From positions 186,001 to 250,000 of the forward strand of contig SVFI01000001.1 of NCBI GenBank assembly GCA_015056905.1: a DNA stretch of 64,000 bases. The letters are read 5' to 3'. The translations under genes and the position numbers were made by a program. Source of the stretch: Lachnospiraceae bacterium. GTDB lineage: Bacteria > Bacillota > Clostridia > Lachnospirales > Lachnospiraceae. Of this stretch, positions 52,280-62,700 are shown in pieces (the stretch's first letter is position 1; each line of letters begins with the position of its first letter). The notes under the pieces were generated by a model. The model had not been told where the DNA came from. It ran no database searches and saw nothing but the letters and a program-made list of their open reading frames with translations.

Positions 52280-53230
52280 CTAAAAATACTCTTTCCCGTA
52301 CTTTTCTTTCAATGCCTCTTTGTCGAGGAACATCTTATATGGTTTAAAGCGCCTGCGCTCCGTGTCATATACATAGATTCCGTAAAAAATCTTATCTTCG
52401 TTGTAGACACGCAGCTGAGCCGGCGTTTTCTTTTCATCCGTATAAAACTCCACTCTCGGTTCATACATCTTCGGATACAGGCTGTTTCCGTTATCGATAA
52501 CCTTGCGGAACTCGTTTTTGACCGTTACTGCCGGAAGGTGTAAAAACACATCATCCACCGGATATAAAATTTCATCAAGTCTCCGGTCATCACGCACCTG
52601 CTCAATTTGTTCAAGCGTAAGCGCATCCTTTATCTCAAACCGGTCCACTCGCGTACGAATCAGATTCTCCATCGCGCCTCCGCAGCCGGCTTTCTCTCCG
52701 ATATCCTGGCAGAGCGTGCGAATGTAAGTCCCCTTAGAGCAATTTACACGAAATCGCACAAGCGGAAGATTTATTTCGAGAATCTCAAGTTCATAAATTT
52801 CTATTTCTCTCGCTTTACGCTCCACCTCAATGCCCTCGCGCGCCAAATCGACAAGTTTTCTGCCGTTAACTTTGAGTGCAGAATACATCGGCGGCACTTG
52901 TAATATTTTCCCTTTAAAAGTTGACATAATATTAGTTATGTCATCCTCCGATACAGTAACCGGTGCTTCTGACAACACCTCCCCCGTCATATCCTGCGTA
53001 TCGGTCGTGACTCCAAGCCGAAGCACAGCCTCATATTCTTTTGTCTTATCTGTCAAAAGGTCACAGAGCCTTGTCGCATTTCCCAAACATACAGGAAGCA
53101 CACCCTCCGCCTGTGGATCAAGCGTTCCGGTGTGCCCTATTTTCTTCTGTCTGAGAATTCCACGCAGCTTTGCTACCACATCGTGTGACGTATATCCTTT
53201 TTCTTTGTACACGTTTATGATACCGTTCAT
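52280..53230 (-). CDS. truB: tRNA pseudouridine55 synthase
   Basis: 316 residues. Catalytic Asp in IGHTGTLDPQAEGVLPV, followed by KTKEYEAVLRLG and the C-terminal PUA-like part. Modifies U55 in the T-loop of tRNAs. Overlaps nrnA by 4 nt. Confidence 0.95.
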   Translation of the reverse strand: MNGIINVYKEKGYTSHDVVAKLRGILRQKKIGHTGTLDPQAEGVLPVCLGNATRLCDLLTDKTKEYEAVLRLGVTTDTQDMTGEVLSEAPVTVSEDDITNIMSTFKGKILQVPPMYSALKVNGRKLVDLAREGIEVERKAREIEIYELEILEINLPLVRFRVNCSKGTYIRTLCQDIGEKAGCGGAMENLIRTRVDRFEIKDALTLEQIEQVRDDRRLDEILYPVDDVFLHLPAVTVKNEFRKVIDNGNSLYPKMYEPRVEFYTDEKKTPAQLRVYNEDKIFYGIYVYDTERRRFKPYKMFLDKEALKEKYGKEYF

Positions 53231-54201
53231 CTGCCATCCTCCATCTGAAGCGCGAGTTGCTCTGTCAGACTTTTTATAATTTCCTCATATGTGCCCTCAA
53301 TGTTACAACCTGCAGCGCGCACATGCCCGCCTCCGCCGAAATGCGAAGAAACCTTGGAAACATCAATATCGTCCGTACACGAACGCATGCTCACTTTATA
53401 AAGATTTTCTCCCACTTCATAAATATAAACCGCAACATCGACACCTTTTACAATACGGAGCTGATTTACGATACCGGAAAGGTCCTTTTTGTCCGCGCCG
53501 TATTCTTCCATCGTCTTTAAATCCGTCATGGAGACCATCACTCTGCCGTCCATGAGAGTATATGCATCCATCAGCGCTTTTCCGAGGAGTTTGGACTGCA
53601 CGGCTGTTTTTTCATAAAAGGTCTCATCGATAAGCTTCGGAAAATCAAAACCGAATTCGATAAGCTCCGCCACAATCCGAAGGGTCTTTGGCGATGTATT
53701 GGAATACTGCATCACACCGCTGTCATGGATAATTCCGATGTACAATGTCTGCGCCATCTCCTTATCCATGAGTTTTTTGTAATCTTCCTTCTGTGCAATC
53801 AGCTCATACACCACTTCCGCCGCAGAACTTGCCTGCGGAACAATTTCATCGACATCACAGCCGCCCTGATTGCTGATGTGATGGTCGATATTGATGACTT
53901 TCTTTGCGGTTTCAATATATTTGACTGCTTCTCCGCAGCGTTCCGGAACCGTATCTGCCACAATCATAACATCATAGACAATATCCTCTTTATAGTCTGT
54001 CACAATCTCCGACACACCGGATACAAAATCAAAAATCGCCGGTGGCTGCTCTATCATCACATCTACCCTCGTCTGCGGATAAACTTTTCGAAGAAACTGC
54101 CAAAGTGCCATGACAGAACCGACACAATCACCATCCGGATTGACATGTCCCGCTATTGCAATTTTGGACGCACCCTCACACTCTTTTACAAGATCAATCA
54201 T
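53227..54201 (-). CDS. nrnA: DHH/DHHA1 family nanoRNase (NrnA type)
   Basis: 324 residues. DHH motifs HVNPDGDCVGS, IVADTVPERCG and IDHHISN hold two Mn2+; the C-terminal DHHA1 domain ends SHFGGGGHVRAAG. Degrades 2-5 nt RNAs and may hydrolyse pAp. Lies 8 nt after rbfA, the standard Firmicute position. Confidence 0.93.
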   Translation of the reverse strand: MIDLVKECEGASKIAIAGHVNPDGDCVGSVMALWQFLRKVYPQTRVDVMIEQPPAIFDFVSGVSEIVTDYKEDIVYDVMIVADTVPERCGEAVKYIETAKKVINIDHHISNQGGCDVDEIVPQASSAAEVVYELIAQKEDYKKLMDKEMAQTLYIGIIHDSGVMQYSNTSPKTLRIVAELIEFGFDFPKLIDETFYEKTAVQSKLLGKALMDAYTLMDGRVMVSMTDLKTMEEYGADKKDLSGIVNQLRIVKGVDVAVYIYEVGENLYKVSMRSCTDDIDVSKVSSHFGGGGHVRAAGCNIEGTYEEIIKSLTEQLALQMEDGR

Positions 54202-54209
54202 AATTCACC

Positions 54210-54596
54210 CTATTCTTCCGTCTCCTGTCCCTCGTCACGAACGAGGTTCTTATTTACCTCATCGATCTTCTTCGACATACTCACTCCGTATGCAATGGAC
54301 TGATCCATAATAAACTGAATCTGCGGAGTGTTGCGAAGATTAATCTTTTTGGCAAGTTTGGAACGGATAAAGCCTTCCGCACTCTGCAGTCCCGCAAGCG
54401 TATCTGCAATTGCCTGCTCATCGCCGAATACAGAGATCCACGCTTTGCACGTCTTTAAATCCGGCGCCACTTCTACTGCGACAACACTTGTCAGCGGACT
54501 TATCCGCGGGTCCTTCATTTCGCCGCGGATAATGTCTGCAAGTGCACGCATAACTTCACCGTTGATACGGGTATTTTTTACACTGTTTTTTCTCAT
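54210..54596 (-). CDS. rbfA: Ribosome-binding factor A
   Basis: 128 residues. KH-type fold with NGEVMRALADIIRGEMKDPRI and the C-terminal LRNTPQIQFIMDQSIAYG. Helps 30S maturation. Eight nt after infB. Confidence 0.95.
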   Translation of the reverse strand: MRKNSVKNTRINGEVMRALADIIRGEMKDPRISPLTSVVAVEVAPDLKTCKAWISVFGDEQAIADTLAGLQSAEGFIRSKLAKKINLRNTPQIQFIMDQSIAYGVSMSKKIDEVNKNLVRDEGQETEE

Positions 54597-54604
54597 ATCA
54601 TTTC

Positions 54605-57361
54605 CTATCTTGGTACTTCTACCATAATATAAGCTTCTACGATATCAAGCTCCTGCATCTGATCATAGCCATCAAATACAAGACCGCACTCGAAGCCTGC
54701 TTTTACTTCTTTTACATCGTCTTTGAAACGTTTCAGTGAAGCAAGATCCCCCTCGAAAATCTGGTCACCCTCACGCGAAATACGAACTTTACAGCCTCTC
54801 TGGAAATATCCGTCAAGCACGTAGGAACCGGCAATGTTACCGATTGCCGAAGCCTTGAATATCTGACGCACTTCTGCATGACCGATGACTTTTTCTTCAA
54901 AGATCGGATCAAGCATACCCTTCATCGCTGCCTGAACATCCTCGATAGCCTGGTAAATTACCTTGTAAAGTCTCACATCAACACCTTCGCGCTCTGCCGT
55001 TGCTTTTGCCATCGCATCCGGTCTTACGTTGAAACCGATAATGATGGCCTGTGACGCACTCGCAAGAATAACGTCGGACTCATTAATCGCACCAACACCA
55101 CCGTGGATACATTTTACAACAACCTCTTCGTTGGAAAGCTTTAACAGACTCTGTTTTACCGCTTCCACACTACCCTGAACATCAGCCTTGATAATAAGGT
55201 TAAGTTCTTTGAGGTTACCTGCCTGAATCTGTGAGAACAGATCATCTAAGGACATTTTGCTCTTAGTTTCTTCAAGTTTCTTTACTTTATTCTGAGCCAC
55301 GAATGTTTCTGCAAATGTCTTGGCTGTCTTATCATTTTCATGTGCGATGAGAATCTCTCCTGCATTCGGAACATCGGAAAGACCGAGAATCTCAACCGGT
55401 GTACATGGTCCTGCCTCTTTGACGCGGCGGCCCTTGTCATCCACCATAGCTCTTACCTTACCATGTGCTGCCCCTGCAGAAACAAAATCACCGACATGGA
55501 GTGTACCCTTCTGTACTAAAACAGTCGCAACAGGACCACGTCCCTTATCAAGCTCTGCCTCGATAACGAGACCTCTTGCGCGTCTGTTTGGATTTGCTTT
55601 TAATTCAAGAATTTCAGCTGTCAAAAGGATTGTCTCAAGTAAGGTATCAATACCTTCCCCTGTTTTCGCAGAAACAGGAACGAATTCTGTTGTTCCGCCC
55701 CAGTCAGCCGGAATGAGTTCGTACTCTGTAAGTTCCTGTTTTACACGGTCAATGTTAGCACTTGGTTTATCCATCTTGTTGACTGCAACAATGATTTCAA
55801 TTCCGGCTGCTTTTGCATGGTTAATTGCCTCCACGGTCTGTGGCATAACACCGTCATCTGCTGCAACTACTAAGATTGCGATATCCGTAGAATTTGCTCC
55901 ACGCATACGCATTGCTGTAAACGCCTCATGTCCCGGTGTGTCAAGGAACGTAATCTTCTGGTCGTTAATCGTAACTGTATAAGCACCGATATGCTGCGTA
56001 ATACCACCGGCCTCGCGGTCTGTTACATTTGTTTCACGGATCGCATCAAGAAGAGATGTTTTACCGTGGTCAACGTGACCCATAACACAGATAACAGGTG
56101 GTCTTGCAACCATATCCTCTGTATTTTCTTCATCCTCTTTCAGAAGTTCCTCGATGACATCCACCTGTACTTCTTTTTCACAGATAATTTCGTATTCGAT
56201 AGCAATTTCTTCCGCTGTCTCAAACTCAATCTCCTGATTTACCGTCACGATCTGTCCCTGCATAAAGAGTTTCTTAACAATAGCGGACGGCTGAATCTTC
56301 ATCTTATCTGCCAAATCTTTGATCGTAATTGTATCCGGAATGGTGATAACCTTAATCTGTTCTTCCGGTGCCACCTCTTTCTTCTCCGGTTTAATAAAGC
56401 GACCTGCTTTATTTTTATTCTTCACCATCATCTCGTTGTCATCTTCGTAGATGTGATCTTTTTTACTTCTCTTATCTCTATCCTGATTGCTGCGACGTTT
56501 CTCATCATCGCGATGTTTTTCCTGTTCTTTTATCGGACTTTCCGGAATAAACGAACCTTTACCGCCCTGATTTTTGCGGAATCCATTCTGCGGCCTTGCA
56601 TCTCCTTTGCCGCCGCGTTCGCTATTGCCAAAAGGTTTTGCATTACCGCCACGACCCTGATGATCACCATTACCTTGACCACCACGGTTAAACCCAGAAC
56701 CACCCTGTCTGTCAGAGAAGTTTCTGTTTTTGTCGTTGAAGCGTTTCTGTCCATCGTTTCTCCTATCTGCGTTCTGCACTTTTTCTGCCTGCTGTACATC
56801 AGCACCCGCTGTACGTACTTCCTGTACTTCCTGCGACTTTACCTGTGGCTTCGGCTTACCCTGTGGCTGCGGCTGTGGCTTCGGGGTCGGTGTGATTGCC
56901 ACCGGTTTAATCACCGGCTTCGGAAGCGGTCTGTAAGGCTGCGGAGCGTTGCCGCGCTGATTGTTTCCGTGTCCGTTTCTGTCACCACCGTGTCCCTGTT
57001 GCGGACGATTACCGCCCTGTGGGCGTTTTCCGCCCATGTTGCTGTTGTGCGAATTGCTGACAATGATGATACTCTTTTTCTTCTTCGGAGCTTCTGTCTT
57101 CGGTGCCTCTGCCTTCGGAGCTTCCGCTTTTGGAGACTCTGATTTCGGAACCTCGGCTTTTGGAGCTTCCGCCTTTGGCGCCTCTGTCTTCGGAGCTTCC
57201 TTTTTCTTTCCGAAATTTGCTCTGACTGCTGCTGCAGCCTCATCATCAACACTGGAATCGCTTCGTTTCACTTCGATTCCTTTTGTCGCCAAAAATCCTT
57301 TCACATCATCATTTGATATATTCAACTCTTCTGCGAGTTCGCGTACTTTAATTTTCGCCAT
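54605..57361 (-). CDS. infB: Translation initiation factor IF-2
   Basis: 918 residues. N-terminal IF2_N domain, a long low-complexity region with repeated PK(A/T)EA pentads (~58-95) and a Gly/Asn/Arg/Gln-rich stretch (~110-290), a second IF2_N-like domain (~345-400), then the GTPase domain from ~425 with [17 protein letters not shown] and NKMDKP, and C-terminal domains that bind initiator tRNA. Positions initiator tRNA on the 30S subunit. Confidence 0.96.
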   Translation of the reverse strand: MAKIKVRELAEELNISNDDVKGFLATKGIEVKRSDSSVDDEAAAAVRANFGKKKEAPKTEAPKAEAPKAEVPKSESPKAEAPKAEAPKTEAPKKKKSIIIVSNSHNSNMGGKRPQGGNRPQQGHGGDRNGHGNNQRGNAPQPYRPLPKPVIKPVAITPTPKPQPQPQGKPKPQVKSQEVQEVRTAGADVQQAEKVQNADRRNDGQKRFNDKNRNFSDRQGGSGFNRGGQGNGDHQGRGGNAKPFGNSERGGKGDARPQNGFRKNQGGKGSFIPESPIKEQEKHRDDEKRRSNQDRDKRSKKDHIYEDDNEMMVKNKNKAGRFIKPEKKEVAPEEQIKVITIPDTITIKDLADKMKIQPSAIVKKLFMQGQIVTVNQEIEFETAEEIAIEYEIICEKEVQVDVIEELLKEDEENTEDMVARPPVICVMGHVDHGKTSLLDAIRETNVTDREAGGITQHIGAYTVTINDQKITFLDTPGHEAFTAMRMRGANSTDIAILVVAADDGVMPQTVEAINHAKAAGIEIIVAVNKMDKPSANIDRVKQELTEYELIPADWGGTTEFVPVSAKTGEGIDTLLETILLTAEILELKANPNRRARGLVIEAELDKGRGPVATVLVQKGTLHVGDFVSAGAAHGKVRAMVDDKGRRVKEAGPCTPVEILGLSDVPNAGEILIAHENDKTAKTFAETFVAQNKVKKLEETKSKMSLDDLFSQIQAGNLKELNLIIKADVQGSVEAVKQSLLKLSNEEVVVKCIHGGVGAINESDVILASASQAIIIGFNVRPDAMAKATAEREGVDVRLYKVIYQAIEDVQAAMKGMLDPIFEEKVIGHAEVRQIFKASAIGNIAGSYVLDGYFQRGCKVRISREGDQIFEGDLASLKRFKDDVKEVKAGFECGLVFDGYDQMQELDIVEAYIMVEVPR

Positions 57362-57375
57362 ATTACTACCTCCGT

Positions 57376-57717
57376 CTAATTTTGTGTCTCGTCAAGCAAT
57401 TTACATAGTGCCTGCGCAAATCCTGTATCGGTCACCGCGAGCGATGCCCTCATCTCTTTTCCCATCGCGTGCCCAAGCTCTTCCTTTGTCCCGTATATAA
57501 AACACGGCACTTCGTAAAAGCTGCATTTGTCGGTAAAAAGCTTCTTTGTGTTATCAGACGCATCTTCTGCCACAATCACAAGCTCAGCCGCAAATGACTT
57601 GACTGCCTTTTCCGTGGAAAACTCTCCGCTGACCGTCTTCCGGGCTCTTGTCGCAAGCCCGATGAGAGAAAAAACCTTCTTTTTCACTTGTTCCTGATTA
57701 TTCAATGTTTTCCTCAT
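57376..57717 (-). CDS. ylxQ: L7Ae/L30e-type ribosomal protein (YlxQ)
   Basis: 113 residues from [10 protein letters not shown], whose ATG lies 20 nt inside the end of ylxR. The fold [20 protein letters not shown] and [18 protein letters not shown] matches the L7Ae/L30e RNA-binding family. YlxQ proteins bind kink-turn RNA; cellular role unclear. Between ylxR and infB as usual. Confidence 0.9.
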   Translation of the reverse strand: MRKTLNNQEQVKKKVFSLIGLATRARKTVSGEFSTEKAVKSFAAELVIVAEDASDNTKKLFTDKCSFYEVPCFIYGTKEELGHAMGKEMRASLAVTDTGFAQALCKLLDETQN

Positions 57718-57967
57718 ACTCCTTTTGCAGTTTCTCATAAATCGACTTGTCAATACTCATTTTGAAGGAGCGCTCTAACCCTTTGTTTTTCATAGCCATC
57801 TTTAAGCATTCTTCCTGCCGACAAAGATAAGCACCTCTTCCATTTTTCTTACCGGTTAAATCTAAGACAATTTCATCTTCCGGCGTTTTGATGACGCGCA
57901 TCATTTCTTTTTTCGCCTTCATCTGTCCGCATCCGACACATTGTCTGAGTGGAATTTTTTTACCCAT
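57698..57967 (-). CDS. ylxR: YlxR family nucleic-acid binding protein (DUF448)
   Basis: 89 residues. Diagnostic RQCVGCGQMKAKKEMMRV near the start and GRGAYLCRQEECLKMAMK in the middle. Small RNA-binding protein of the nusA-infB operon; in some clostridia it acts as a transcription regulator or RNase P partner. Confidence 0.93.
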   Translation of the reverse strand: MGKKIPLRQCVGCGQMKAKKEMMRVIKTPEDEIVLDLTGKKNGRGAYLCRQEECLKMAMKNKGLERSFKMSIDKSIYEKLQKEYEENIE

Positions 57968-57976
57968 AAGACTCCT

Positions 57977-59113
57977 CTATTCTTCTACTTCCTCGTATGC
58001 TTCCTCGTCGTATTCATACTCTTCATCATACTCATCGTCAAGATAATCTTCATAACGGAAACCAGGTGCATCTTTCGCCTGTGTCTCGCTCTTGATATCA
58101 ATCTTATATCCTGTGAGCCTTGCTGCAAGTCTTGCATTCTGACCTTCTTTACCGATGGCAAGTGATAACTGATAGTCCGGTACAACAACCTTGGCTGTCT
58201 TTTCATCCGGGTCTGCAAATACTGCAACGATTTTCGCCGGAGATAATGCATTCTGAATCAGGTTACCTGGATTTTCATCCCAGTTGATAATGTCAATCTT
58301 CTCGCCGCGGAGTTCATCCACGATGGAGTTGACACGGGAGCCGTTCATTCCGACACATGCACCTACCGGATCCACATTCGGATTGTCGCTCCATACCGCC
58401 ATCTTCGTACGGCTTCCCGCCTCACGGGCAATCGCTTTGATTTCAACCGTGCCGTCGGCAATTTCTGCCACTTCCGCTTCAAAGAGACGCTTTACAAGTT
58501 CCGGATGTGTACGGCTGACTAAAATACGTGCTCCTTTTGTTGTATTCTTAACTTCTACGATATATACCTTAATTCTGTCTGTCGGTTTGAAATGTTCTGT
58601 CTTTACCTGTTCGTTCTCATTCAGGAGTGCATCTGCCTTTCCGAGATCAATGCTGATGTTCTTACCGATATATCTCTGCACGATACCCGTTACGACATCT
58701 TTTTCTTTTTCATAGTACTGATTGTAAATTACGCTTCTCTCTTCTTCTCTGATTTTCTGAAGGATTACGTTCTTTGCATTCTGTGTTGCGATACGACCGA
58801 ATTCTTTTGACTTGATTTCAATCTGAACCGGCTCGCCTACTTTGGCTTTCTTGCTATATTTGAGTGCTTCCTCAAGCGAAATCTGCAGACAGTCATCTTC
58901 TACGTCTGCGCCTGTTGCAACGACTTCTTTTTCTGCCACCACTTTGAAATCACATGTTTCGCGGTTCACACTGACTATAATGTTATCCGCCTTACCGAAA
59001 TGATTCTTGCAGGCTGTCAGCAACGAGTTTTCGATTGCTTCAAACAGAGTCTCTTTGCTGATTTCTTTCTCCTTTTCCAGAATATCCAGTGCTTCCATTA
59101 ATTCCTTGTTCAT
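57977..59113 (-). CDS. nusA: Transcription factor NusA
   Basis: 378 residues. N-terminal RNAP-binding domain, S1 domain (~135-200, VTGIVQRYIGKNISIDLG), and two KH domains (DPVGACVGMNGSRVNSIVDEL; LAIGKEGQNARLAARLTGYKI). The tail is strongly acidic (Asp/Glu/Tyr-rich), as in many clostridia, and lacks the extra repeats of proteobacteria. Controls pausing, termination and antitermination. 18 nt after rimP. Confidence 0.95.
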   Translation of the reverse strand: MNKELMEALDILEKEKEISKETLFEAIENSLLTACKNHFGKADNIIVSVNRETCDFKVVAEKEVVATGADVEDDCLQISLEEALKYSKKAKVGEPVQIEIKSKEFGRIATQNAKNVILQKIREEERSVIYNQYYEKEKDVVTGIVQRYIGKNISIDLGKADALLNENEQVKTEHFKPTDRIKVYIVEVKNTTKGARILVSRTHPELVKRLFEAEVAEIADGTVEIKAIAREAGSRTKMAVWSDNPNVDPVGACVGMNGSRVNSIVDELRGEKIDIINWDENPGNLIQNALSPAKIVAVFADPDEKTAKVVVPDYQLSLAIGKEGQNARLAARLTGYKIDIKSETQAKDAPGFRYEDYLDDEYDEEYEYDEEAYEEVEE

Positions 59114-59131
59114 TTTCCTTTTTCCTCCTAA

Positions 59132-59596
59132 TTAAAACTCGACATACGGACGCACAAGGGCAAGGTCCGCTCTCGCAAATTGTTTCTCACCATCTTCTGT
59201 CTCGATTGTGATACTCTCTTTATCATACGCTTTTAATATACCTTCAAAGTCCTTCGACTTATCGATCATCTTGTAGGTTTTGAGTTCGATGGCTTTGCCC
59301 ATATGTCGCTCAAAATCTTTGTCCTTCTTTATCGGACGAAGCAGTCCCGGACTGCTCACTTCCATAATGTAGGAATCCTCAATAAAATCTTCTTTGTCAA
59401 GCAGTTCTGAAAACGCCCTGCTCACAAGCTCACAGTCATCGATAGTAATACCACCCGGCTTGTCAATGTAGGTACGCAAATACCAGTTGCTCCCTTCTTT
59501 GATATACTCAACATCCACCAGTTCAAAGGCATTTGCCTCCATAATCGGTGTGAGGAGCTGCTCAGCACGACTTTCGTAGTTGTCACGTTTTGACAT
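59132..59596 (-). CDS. rimP: Ribosome maturation factor RimP
   Basis: 154 residues from MSKRDNYESRAEQ with AGGTGAACGA upstream; the 19-codon longer frame would run through the leader palindrome. Core FELVDVEYIKEGSNWYLRTY and DDCELVSRAFSELLD, YIMEVSSPGLLRPI match RimP. Needed for 30S assembly. First gene of the nusA-infB operon. Confidence 0.94.
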   Translation of the reverse strand: MSKRDNYESRAEQLLTPIMEANAFELVDVEYIKEGSNWYLRTYIDKPGGITIDDCELVSRAFSELLDKEDFIEDSYIMEVSSPGLLRPIKKDKDFERHMGKAIELKTYKMIDKSKDFEGILKAYDKESITIETEDGEKQFARADLALVRPYVEF

Positions 59597-59622
59597 TCGT
59601 TCACCTGTCCTTCCACAATGTA

Positions 59623-59650
59623 AAAGAGTGGACTTGCAAGTCCACTCTTT
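59623..59650 (-). promoter_or_regulatory. Perfect palindromic hairpin in the rimP operon leader
   Basis: A 28-bp perfect palindrome (half-site AAAGAGTGGACTTG) with TTTTAC after it on the minus strand. It lies after the likely start of the rimP transcript (-10 at 59677) and before the ATG, so it may act as attenuator; it also could end read-through from the RND gene. Confidence 0.65.
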
Positions 59651-59676
59651 CATATATCATTATTTAACTCTATACT

Positions 59677-59705
59677 ATTATAACACGCAATCCTGTCAAA
59701 TGCAA
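59677..59705 (-). promoter_or_regulatory. Putative promoter of the rimP-nusA-infB operon
   Basis: TTGCAT, 17 nt, TATAAT on the minus strand, just after the stop of the RND gene. The -10 is perfect; the -35 matches only its first half. A TTGACA nearby is too close (11 nt) to serve. Confidence 0.6.
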
Positions 59706-59711
59706 GACTTT

Positions 59712-62700
59712 TTACACCGGACCGTCAAGGTCGCTTAAATCATTCTCATCTCCGATATCAATTTCCTTAATCTCTCTGCGGAAGAAGATATCATACATAA
59801 CCGGAACAATGAACAGCGTCATGAGCGTTGCATATGCCAGACCTCCGATGGTAACAATAACCATACCACGGCTCATAACCGCGGACGCATCTTTGGACAA
59901 TGCCATTGTCATCATCGCAAGAATCGTTGTGAGAGCTGTCATGAGAATCGGACGCATACGCGCCTTTCCTGTCTCTACAAGTGCTTCCAGCTTCTCCATA
60001 CCTGCAAGTCTGAGCTGATTGGTGTAATCCACAAATACAATACCGTTGTTTACTACGACACCTGAAAGAATCAAAAATCCCATCATCGCAATCATCGAAA
60101 TATCTTCACCGGTTATCATCAAACCGAGGAATCCTCCCGTAAACGCCAGCGGAATCGTAAAGAGAACGATAAACGGCGAAAGAAGACTTTGGAACTGTGC
60201 TACCATAATCAGGTAGATGAAGATAATCGCAAGAAGAATCATGAGAATCATATCTTCCAGCATACTCATAACCTCAGTACTTTCACCTGCAAGTTCCACA
60301 CGGACACCATCCGGAACCTGATATTTGGCAAGTTTGTCTTCCACCTGTCTGGAAAGGAGCGTTGTATTATATCCGTCCATCGTCTCCGCTGACACCGTAA
60401 TATAACGTTCCTGATTGGTACGGGAAATACGGGCAATACTTTCACTCTCAGTTACCGTCGCAAACTCTTTGAGCTTATGAGTTTCTTCCACTTCCTTGCC
60501 ATCCTCATCCGTCGTCTTAACTGAAAACTCATAATCCATCAAATTATCCTGTGTAATCTTTTGAGTCTCATTTACAAGAACAACCTGATAAGCATCGTCT
60601 TCTGCCGTCAATGTGGTAACATCCGCATCTGTTGTAAGCTTTCCTGAAAGTTCCATGAAAATCTGTGCTACGGAAAGCCCCAGGCGCATTGCCTTATCCT
60701 TATCAATCGACACAACAAGCTGCGCATCCGCCTCTTCCTGTCCGTTCGTCACATTGTCAAAGCCTTTCACTTCCTCAAGAAGCTCCACCATATCGTTGCT
60801 GACTTCCAGAATTGCATCGACCTCTTCGCCGTACACCTGAATCTGCAGTCCGCTACTCATAAGTGCGGAAATATCCATATTGGAAGTTGCAATCGAATAT
60901 TCCGTCTCCGCATATCCTTCCTGCATGATAGCTTCCAGTTTGTCTGCTACAATCTGGTTGTTTTTACCGGTCGCATCATCCAAAAGGAAATAGAACGAAA
61001 AGTCCTTATTGCTGCCCGAACTCATCAGCATATCCCCACTGCCTCCGCCGGACATAATACCAACATTTTCAATTCCATCAATCGCCTGAATCTTCTCAAG
61101 CAAATCATCCGCAGCCGCATAGCCGTCTTCTACTTCCCATTCCGTCGGAACGGACATCGTCATGCTCATCTGATTTCCTCCCATGGAAGGAAGAAGCACC
61201 ATTCCCATATTCATTACACGAATGATACAAAGTACCAAAAGGGCAACTGCCACGGCAATCGGAACAATCTTAACTTTCAGACATGCCCGAATCGCTTTCT
61301 CATACAATCCGACCACCTTATCAAACCACTTATGGCTCTTCTCGCTGGAATTTTTCAACACCGTCGCACTCATGCACGGAACAAATGTGAGTGCCACAAT
61401 CAGACTGGCAATCAAACTGTATGCAATCGTAAGTGCCATATCCGTAAAAATCTGTCTCGTCAAACCGGTGGTAAACACAATCGGAAGGAATACACAGATG
61501 GTCGTAAGTGTCGATGCCGCAATCGCGCCGGAAACCTGTTTGGCTCCCATCACCGCTGCTCTTGCGGCCGAAACACCCTTATTGCGCAGTCTGTAAATAT
61601 TCTCAATCACGACAATCGAGTTATCCACGAGCATTCCGACACCAAGCGCAAGTCCCGAGAGGGAAATAATATTGAGTGTAATGTCCGAGAAGAACATCAG
61701 CACAATCGCAAAAAGCACACTCATCGGAATACTGAACGCAACCACAAGCGTCGGTTTGTAATCCTTTAAGAAAATCGCAAGGACAATAATCGCAAGGAGC
61801 GCACCCCAAATCAGATTGGAAAGTACGGAGTTGATAATCAACCCGATGTAATCTCCCTGGTCCATCAAAGGAATCAGATGAAGCCCCGGATACTCTGTCT
61901 CCAGTTCTTCTATTGCCTCGTTACATGTCTTTGATACATCCGATGTGCCCGCAGTACTTGACTTCATGATACTTAAAATAACCGCATCATTTCCATTTAA
62001 CTTTGCATAACTGTCTTCTGCATTGTCGATTACCGTAACCGTCGCAACATCGCTGATGCGCACATCACCGACTTTATCTACTTTGCAGAGAATCATATTC
62101 TCAATTTCTTCCACACTTGCGAATTCATCTCCGATGCGGACAAGAATCTGCGTATCGTCATCATTTTCAATATAGCCGGCCGGCATAGAGAAGTTCTGCG
62201 CTGCAATAAGCTGTGCCAATGTCTCAAGCGAAAGAAGCGCATCCATATTCGCACTGTCAAGAACTGTTTCTCTGCTATCATCCAGCTGCTCCTGTGCCTG
62301 CTCAAGCTGCGTTTTCCCCTGTTCAATGGAAGTCTTCCCTGATTCCATCTGTGCGGCATATGCTCCGAAAGAAGCGGCTGCCGTAATCTTTCCTGTCTCT
62401 ACATCCACATATGCAGCTTCCGCCTCCGCAATGGAAGCTTCCACCTGCTTATTCACTTCCGTCGCGGCCGCAATCTCAATCTTTAAGTTCGCAAGCTCTG
62501 TCTCAATCTGTGGAATACGGGTATTTACAATATCGTAAAGCTGCTGCAGATTTTTCTTAGTCATGGCATTTGCAGCTTCTTCCTGTCCCTGGTCTTTCAG
62601 CATCTTTTTGAATGCTTTGAGTTTTTCCGGATGATCAAGGGCGTCCTTGATATCCACGGGAATCGTATCAAGCTGCGCCTGTATCTGTTGCTGTGTCAAT

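Noticed and set aside
55928..57142. 404-codon plus-strand open frame
   Set aside because: Antisense to infB; composition is an artefact of the reverse complement of a biased, low-complexity gene.
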